Part shown: piece after piece, positions 58,494-64,000 of the stretch
Numbering within the stretch: position 1 is the stretch's first letter
Layout of the letters: every line of letters starts with the position of its first letter
From: Ophiura sarsii
Lineage: Eukaryota > Echinodermata > Ophiuroidea > Amphilepidida > Ophiuridae
Assembly: GCA_035610835.1 (NCBI GenBank)
Contig: CM069442.1
Coordinates: 32,404,452-32,468,451, forward strand
DNA: 64,000 nucleotides
Reading direction: 5' to 3'
Program-made: the position numbers and the translations under genes
Notes under the pieces: generated by a model
What the model saw: the letters and a program-made list of their open reading frames with translations, nothing else
Database searches by the model: none
Told to the model about the DNA's origin: nothing

Positions 58494-58838
58494 AGGTAGA
58501 TGACCCGATCACATTTTCGTAACACAGAATTATTTCAAACATACGGAGATTTTCATATCATATGAAAGCTCGTATTTTTCTCATCATCATACTGAAATTT
58601 GACGGCCTAATTCGGTATAATGACAGAGAAATCGACGAAATAGCGTTGAATTACCGCGAATGGTGGTTACCACCGATATAGTTTGTGTACTACTCAATGG
58701 GTACAGTTCACAGCATCTTGTGCGTCTAAAATAAGAACCATAATAGCTATGCATCTCAAATTTTGGGACACGACGTTTTTAAGGATGACCTTTCATGTAG
58801 AATAGAAAACTTCAAGTTGAAAATCGGAACATCTACCT
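58494..58838 (+). mobile_element. Intact 345-bp TTAA-flanked MITE
   Basis: TTAA at 58490-58493 and 58839-58842 with AGGTAGATG/CATCTACCT ends. It is the reference copy for this family. Non-coding, with the palindrome TTTCATATCATATGAAA inside. Confidence 0.75.
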
Positions 58839-59265
58839 TTAATAGGCCTACTAGCCTTTAAATGTGACGTATTAATATCGCCCGGTTAACGTTGAAAATG
58901 ATTTAGAAAAATAGTATTTACAATTGAGTCGGCCTACTCTAACGGTTTTAATATTCGCGATTACGTGTTATTCCAATACGAATTCAATATTTAGGTTTCG
59001 CGTGGCCTCCGTCGTCTGTCCTCTCTAAAGGATATGAAGGGGGTCCTTGCACCACGGACCGCATATTTAAACATCTTTGTTTAAACATATTCAATGAAAA
59101 TCCTAATTGTTATTGAACCAATTTAAAGGAAAAAACGGTTTGACTGTATTGGATGTTCCAACCCAATATAAAAGTGGCCAAAAAGAGTTCTAGATAAACG
59201 CATAATTGCGCCGCCGTATTATCTGCTGTAAGCCATTTCCCCGGCCATTTTCATAAATGCATAAT

Positions 59266-59990
59266 TGCGCTAGTACAATAGCATGCATTCGAAAGAAAAA
59301 ACACGATAGAAATAAGTACTTCTTGATAAACGCATAATTGCGCTAATACCGAGCATGGTGTGCTAACGAAGAAACATGATACATGTAGCTCGAGACCCTT
59401 GGGGTCCTTTTTTCATAAACGCATAATTGCGCTAATACTATAGCATCTGCAGCATGCAATTTGCAATTAGGAGTATAATGTTGCTATTTTGGTGCTAATA
59501 TGCGCTAATTTAAAAACTTATACAAAAGCACCTCTTTGCAATTTTCAAAAAAAATTCTAGTTTGCGCTATTTAGCATTATAATAGCATTGATATAAACGA
59601 GGAATTTTGAAAAATGCGCGTTTTTGCAAGTCATTTGCAACAAAAAGAACTGTTGCTATTTTGATTCTAATATGCACTAATTTCAAAACCTATATACAAT
59701 AGCACCTCTTTGCAATTTTCAAAATGTTTCATATTCGTGCTATTTAGTATCATAATAGCAGCTATATAAACGACTTGCTACTTTGATGCTAATATGCGCT
59801 AATTTCAAAACTTCTACAATAGCACCTCTTCGCAATTTTCAAAATGTTTTCAAATTCGCGCTATTTAGCATCATAATAGCAACTATATAAACGATACATT
59901 TTGATAAATGCGCATTTTTGCAAGTCATTAGCAATAAAAGTCATACTAGCAGTCAAGTTGCTATTTATTGCTATTTGCGCAATTTTCAGA
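59266..59990 (+). repeat. Degenerate tandem repeats (ATAAACGCATAATTGCGC and TAGCACCTCTTTGCAATTTTC)
   Basis: The first motif recurs near 59200, 59328 and 59415. The second, with AATATGCGCTAATTTCAAAA before it and GCTATTTAGCATCATAATAG after it, recurs about three times between 59480 and 59990 at 120-175 bp spacing. Confidence 0.7.
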
Positions 59991-61083
59991 TTGAGCGCCT
60001 TAATGGGGTAAGGGCACGGGCTCCATGCAGATAGGATAGTATAGTTCATGGTTTCCATAAGTGGTATGACTTTGTGGAGTCAGATTTCGTGTAGCAAATA
60101 AAGTGGCTCATGGAAATCGTTCCTTGTTGTTTAGGAGAGATAGGAGAGAATAAACGCACTGTCTGTCCGTTCACGGGAGTTGTTTAATGCGTTCGCTAAG
60201 CATGGCTAAACGCGTATTGGTTGGTCATTATTTAACCGCGTTCCGTTTATCTACACAAAACTGTCCGTTTATCCCAGTGCGTTTACCCTCTCCGATCTAC
60301 GGTTTTCAATCCGTACGAATCTGAATGCCAGAAAAATAAAATATTGAAATATTAAAATATTAAGATTCACTATAATATAAATCAACAGATTCAAATCGTT
60401 TGGTCTACGTGGAAACAAAATCAGTATCGATACCCAAGTTACCTTTTCCGTGTTTTGAAGCAACATTTGTAAAGTATTATTTATAAAATAATAATTTGTC
60501 CGAGTCTATATAAGCTATATTTTAAATCGTCCCAGTTCTGACATACCGGCACATCACGAAAAACAGCGTTTTGAGAAAATCGCGTTTGAAAATGTTCCAA
60601 TTTTCTGCAGATACACGGTGGTCTACCATGGCAGAATTTCGTGATATGCCGGTATGTCAGAATACAAAATGAGGTTTTCATGCAGGTAGTATGTAAAATC
60701 CATGGCACATCACACTAATTTAATAAAGTGCTGTATCTAATTGATTAATAACCATTTTTCTCGAAATTTTTGGAGAATAAAAAGTTTCATTCGTAGATTA
60801 TGAAATGGAACTTAACTTATTTTGCCCAAAATGGCACATTAGCCGGTATGTCAGAACAGCGACGAAATCTTAAAATGACATTGCTAGTGATGAGTATTTT
60901 GACCTGGATAATCGCATGATGGTGGTTATTAAGTCTAGTGGTAGAAACCAAATAGAGAAAATGTGCATGCATGTATACAACATGGTTGGATGATGGCTAT
61001 GCTTGTTTAATTACAAGAACAATATGATGGATTTTTAGTACAATAGTACTCTTATTGTGCTTAGGAAAAACTGCAAAACCCGT
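59991..61083. other. Unassigned; contains a 26-bp inverted repeat pair
   Basis: TTCTGACATACCGGCA... at 60536-60561 pairs with 60637-60662 with one mismatch and a 75-bp loop; a third partial copy, GCCGGTATGTCAGAAC, lies at 60842. Otherwise no gene or family is recognised. Confidence 0.6.
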
Positions 61084-61513
61084 ACGTATGGCTCATACGT
61101 GAAAGTGACTTGAACGTAAGACTTATATTATAGTAAAGTAATCCTTTGGATCACCATACGAGCAAGCAACTGTATAGATGGAATGCAAATAGCTCTATAC
61201 TCTGTGCGGCCATCTCGAGACAGTGACGTAACCGCGTATTCTACTAATTGCATCACATAACGCGCGCGAATACTCGCGGCGCTGGCGTTCAAACACGAGC
61301 GTTGAAAGGCGGAAGATACACACGCGTGCGTAAAAGCTGCGCCTGTTCAGTTACGTCACTGTCTCGAGATGGCCAAACAGAATATAGTTCATTACGGAAA
61401 TTAAGCATTGGCTTAGTCCAATTGTCATTGGTGCTCATTAATATGGTTATGCAAAATATTCCTTTGGCGACTACCGTATTATGTACAAGTCACTTATACG
61501 TATAAGCCATGCA
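61084..61513. mobile_element. Nested inverted-repeat elements, GC-rich core
   Basis: The inner element (61194-61387) has TIRs of about 38 bp with a perfect core GGCCATCTCGAGACAGTGAC...; its 120-bp interior is GC-rich (GCGCGCGAATACTCGCGG). The outer arms, ATACGTGAAAGTGACTTG near 61095 and CAAGTCACTTATACGT near 61487, also pair. Palindromic CTCGAG and the CRE-like TGACGTAA lie within the inner TIR. No coding is supported. Confidence 0.65.
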
Positions 61514-63589
61514 AACTAGTTGGGCAGTCTGTGTAGCCTTAAGCCAACTGTAGTGAAACCTTCTATATGACGCTACTGAAATGATGTGAACACAAATGGA
61601 TGATGCAGTAGTGGGGAAAGATCGGTTTGTCTTGACAAAGTTGGGGTGAACCCAAACATTAAAACGATCTAAAACAGATGAAATATTCAGTCTAGGTAAT
61701 TCTGAATCGCTAACAGGAATGATCATACTTTCAACTTGCCCAAATTTATTTAAACTTAACTTAATACTCAGACGTGACAGATAGAGAAGAAGAAACTAAT
61801 ACAGATATCGTACAATGTAGCGTTGTATTTACAATTACATTCCTGACCATTCGCCTCATGGTTGAATCTATTTAACACTGCATACGAGACGGTTAATAGT
61901 CTAAATTAGATACTTTAAATTATCTTAGTGTAATCAAGGTGCCTTTATGTGTGTACTCAAGACAATACTGAAAGCCCGAAGGCAATTGACAATAACGACT
62001 ATGCCCGACTTCCTCCTTGAATAGTATCGTGCGTTTATTACAAAGTAAGGCGTGGCAGAACAACATCCAGATGATCGAGGTATACTAGTGGCCAATAAAT
62101 TAGTATATTAATCTTATATTGCAACAACGTAAGAATTTGAAAAATATTTAAAAATGTAAAAATATTGATTCAAAATATGGGAGAATGGGGTGAGAGTGGG
62201 GAACCAAACGCAAATCGTCTGATTCCCATGTGTGCGGAGACAACGCTCTTTCCATACCAATATATAGTACTCATCAGTGATACGGCACAGTATGCTGATT
62301 TATTGCATGGTAAGCTACGTGGCTGCTTGCCTATAATAATATGTTACAGTTAGCACTGGTATCGTGCCTACCCAATACCCCGAATATATAACCTTCTGAA
62401 CATACGTACAACGACATGTGACAGGGCCTGTCATTGAATACCCATGTAAAGTACTTTTTAAGTACTTAAAAGTACGATATATTTGGAAAAAGTGTGTTTT
62501 AGGTCTCAGATACTGGTATAACAGTATCGTTAAATACTGGAACATTGTTTTAGGGAAAAATCAAAATATCTGTTTATAAACAAAATATATATGAAATAAG
62601 CTCGAGCGATAAGAGACATTTCAAGAATACTGACACCCAAACAGCACAAGACAGACAATTCTGTATTGCTATCAGATTTTTGGTATATCTTAATTCACAA
62701 CAATTTCCAATAATAAAATACGGTAAACACATTATAATTTTCATGATCTAAATGTTACGATATTTGAGAATGGGAAAGTCAGCCAACCCCACTTCCTGTA
62801 AAGTACTTATGATGAATACACTTTTAATAAATACTCCGTTGGCAGCTCAAGTTAGGCGCAGTTTTCGTATCGGATGACAAAATGTTCCGCGTGGTGCAAT
62901 CAGAGTATGATAGTCATACACAACACGATTTGTGACGTCCCAGACCACTCCAATCCATTCTGTATAGATGGTGTGACCGGTGACGTCGTGTATTTACAAA
63001 TGGGACACCCTCTGTTGATTCCCTCCAGGCAGAATATACAGTAAAAAGTTAATGAAGACAACATGAAATTTCTTTCTAATGAATTGTAAAACTCATTTAT
63101 TTTATTTTTTTTGTGAAATGCGATAGCTTATAGCATTCCTAAGCAAGTTTAAAGACAGTTTTGATAACAATTTGCTGTGACACCACAATCTAGTTAGAAA
63201 ACCTGATCTGGCCTATCATAAACTATAGGAACTCTTGCTCGGTGTGTTTTGTCTCAAATCAACAGAGGGCGTCCTAAATGTAAACAACGGTCACCTCATC
63301 TATACCTCGCTTGATGCGATTATCGTCAGCGATTACTCTAATGATCGGTTACGTCAACCCAGTTTTCATCATTGACAATTAGCGGTGATCACATGTCAAC
63401 TTTCATGTGTCGACGTTCAACAGTGCTCTCATTCAAGTAAGCAGGTGCATACGACTGAACGCCTTCTTTCTTGATTTGTTCGATGGCATTATGTTAAAGG
63501 ATTTTCACCTGTTTTTGCAAGCATGGTTAGCGATTCCATTAAGTTGGATGAAGCTTTCCTACCCAGTTAAATGTCACATCATCGTCTTT
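61514..63589. other. Unassigned, likely includes sulfotransferase 3' UTR at its right end
   Basis: A fragment at 62500-62550 matches the CCAGTATCG palindromic MITE. The stretch 63278-63304 is the reverse of 25162-25188. On the minus strand AATAAA signals are present near 63097-63105, about 490 bp past the sulfotransferase stop. No other gene is recognised. Confidence 0.4.
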
Positions 63590-64000
63590 CTATATCTTTA
63601 AAAAAGATAGTTTTTGCCTCTCAAATATCTGTAAAGCTTTCTTATAAATCCTTGCATCAGCGTCTAAAACACGCCGCACTTCTGGATCAGCCATAAGTTC
63701 CCGGATGCTCTCATCAACAATATCCATCGTCGTTCCATTTGTTTTTGTATCTGATTTGTTTTGCATATTTTTGTAATTACTTGCATTTTTTTTGTTACGT
63801 CCCGAACAACGACCATGAAAAGGTAACCCACCATACGCCTCCTGCAGCATTGCCAATGACAAGTCATATTCGTCAACAAGACCTATGACGGTGAACCATT
63901 TATCTAGATTATCTATGACATAATTTAATAATGCATCCATTTGTGCACTGTCAAAGGCACGATTTAATATTACTTTTTGTCTGAACCAGCATGGGGCGCT
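63590..64000 (-). CDS. Heparan-sulfate 2-O / uronyl 2-O sulfotransferase-like, C-terminal exon (partial)
   Basis: The minus-strand frame is open from the window edge (64000) to TAG at 63590-63592, 136 codons. It reads CWFRQKVILNRAFDSAQ, then KWFTVIGLVDEYDLSLAMLQ, EAYGGLPFHGR, a Lys/Asn-rich loop, and ESIRELMADPEVRRVL ... ARIYKKALQIFERQ. The order CW..A...A..NL...F.VGV.EE.....ML...LP.F..G and a final Y..A...F matches the C-terminal part of Golgi HS2ST/UST-family enzymes as I recall them. These transfer sulfate from PAPS to uronic acid in glycosaminoglycans. The PAPS-binding N-terminal half would lie beyond the window. It is unrelated to the array and transcribed toward it. Confidence 0.6.
   Translation of the reverse strand, partial: SAPCWFRQKVILNRAFDSAQMDALLNYVIDNLDKWFTVIGLVDEYDLSLAMLQEAYGGLPFHGRCSGRNKKNASNYKNMQNKSDTKTNGTTMDIVDESIRELMADPEVRRVLDADARIYKKALQIFERQKLSFLKI

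Larger units (their letters stand above)
54838..59265 (+). repeat. Duplicated block (54838-56931 and 57659-59265) of short repeats
   Basis: Bases from 54841 reappear at 57662 (offset 2821), falling to 2331 after a 490-bp LINE insertion present only in the first copy. Within each block a GC-rich cassette, CTTCCGGAGCCCTGCGGGGC ... GCTCCGCTCTGGGCGGTTAC, recurs at 54840, 55254, 57661 and 58076 with partial copies at 55590, 57330 and 58410. A 20-bp TATATAAAAGTGGCCAAAAA-type motif occurs about ten times. 56932-57658 holds further partial cassettes. No host gene is seen. Confidence 0.75.

Overview
The window looks like nuclear DNA from an invertebrate deuterostome, most likely an echinoderm or a close relative. 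It is AT-rich and intron-bearing, and crowded with MITEs, foldback elements, LINE and SINE pieces and long C/G runs. The host genes are animal families: a TTC22-like TPR protein, a TREX-like exonuclease and a heparan-sulfate 2-O-sulfotransferase-like protein. The taxon is inferred from gene families and repeat style, not proven.

The backbone is a tandem array of large units. Each unit carries one near-intronless TTC22-like TPR gene on the + strand. The gene starts are at 16779, 32075 and 48701. Unit 0 contributes only its tail (about 1-2.8 kb). Unit 1 runs about 2.8-26.2 kb, unit 2 about 26.2-39.3 kb and unit 3 about 39.3-54.8 kb. Anchor sequences repeat in the same order in every unit. Because the units are paralogous, many insertions can be read against an empty site in a sister unit, which gives exact element ends and target duplications.

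Unit 1 also holds a two-exon TREX-like DEDDh exonuclease gene (6434-8675). Its frame is open, but the first catalytic Asp and the catalytic His are replaced. Units 2 and 3 keep only about 110 bp of this gene, fused across the same internal deletion, so they share a derived ancestor. TTC22-like copies 1 and 2 are open (582 and 586 codons). Copy 3 is full length except for one in-frame TAA at 49079-49081. The three promoters share a TATAAATAG box 140-156 bp before the ATG. In copy 2 a 30-bp upstream element is repeated nearly three times.

From 54.8 to 59.3 kb the window leaves the array and enters a duplicated 2.3-kb block built from short GC-rich and TATA-like motifs; one copy has gained a LINE 3' end. 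From 59.3 to 63.5 kb I see only repeats and unassigned sequence. At the right edge (63590-64000, minus strand) is the last exon of a heparan-sulfate/uronyl 2-O-sulfotransferase-like gene that continues outside.

The biology suggested is a young, fast-changing gene cluster in which a TPR family (TTC22, distantly reminiscent of IFIT-like innate-immunity TPR arrays) sits next to a degenerating nucleic-acid exonuclease paralogue, with turnover by unequal exchange, gene conversion and transposons. Any immune role is inference.
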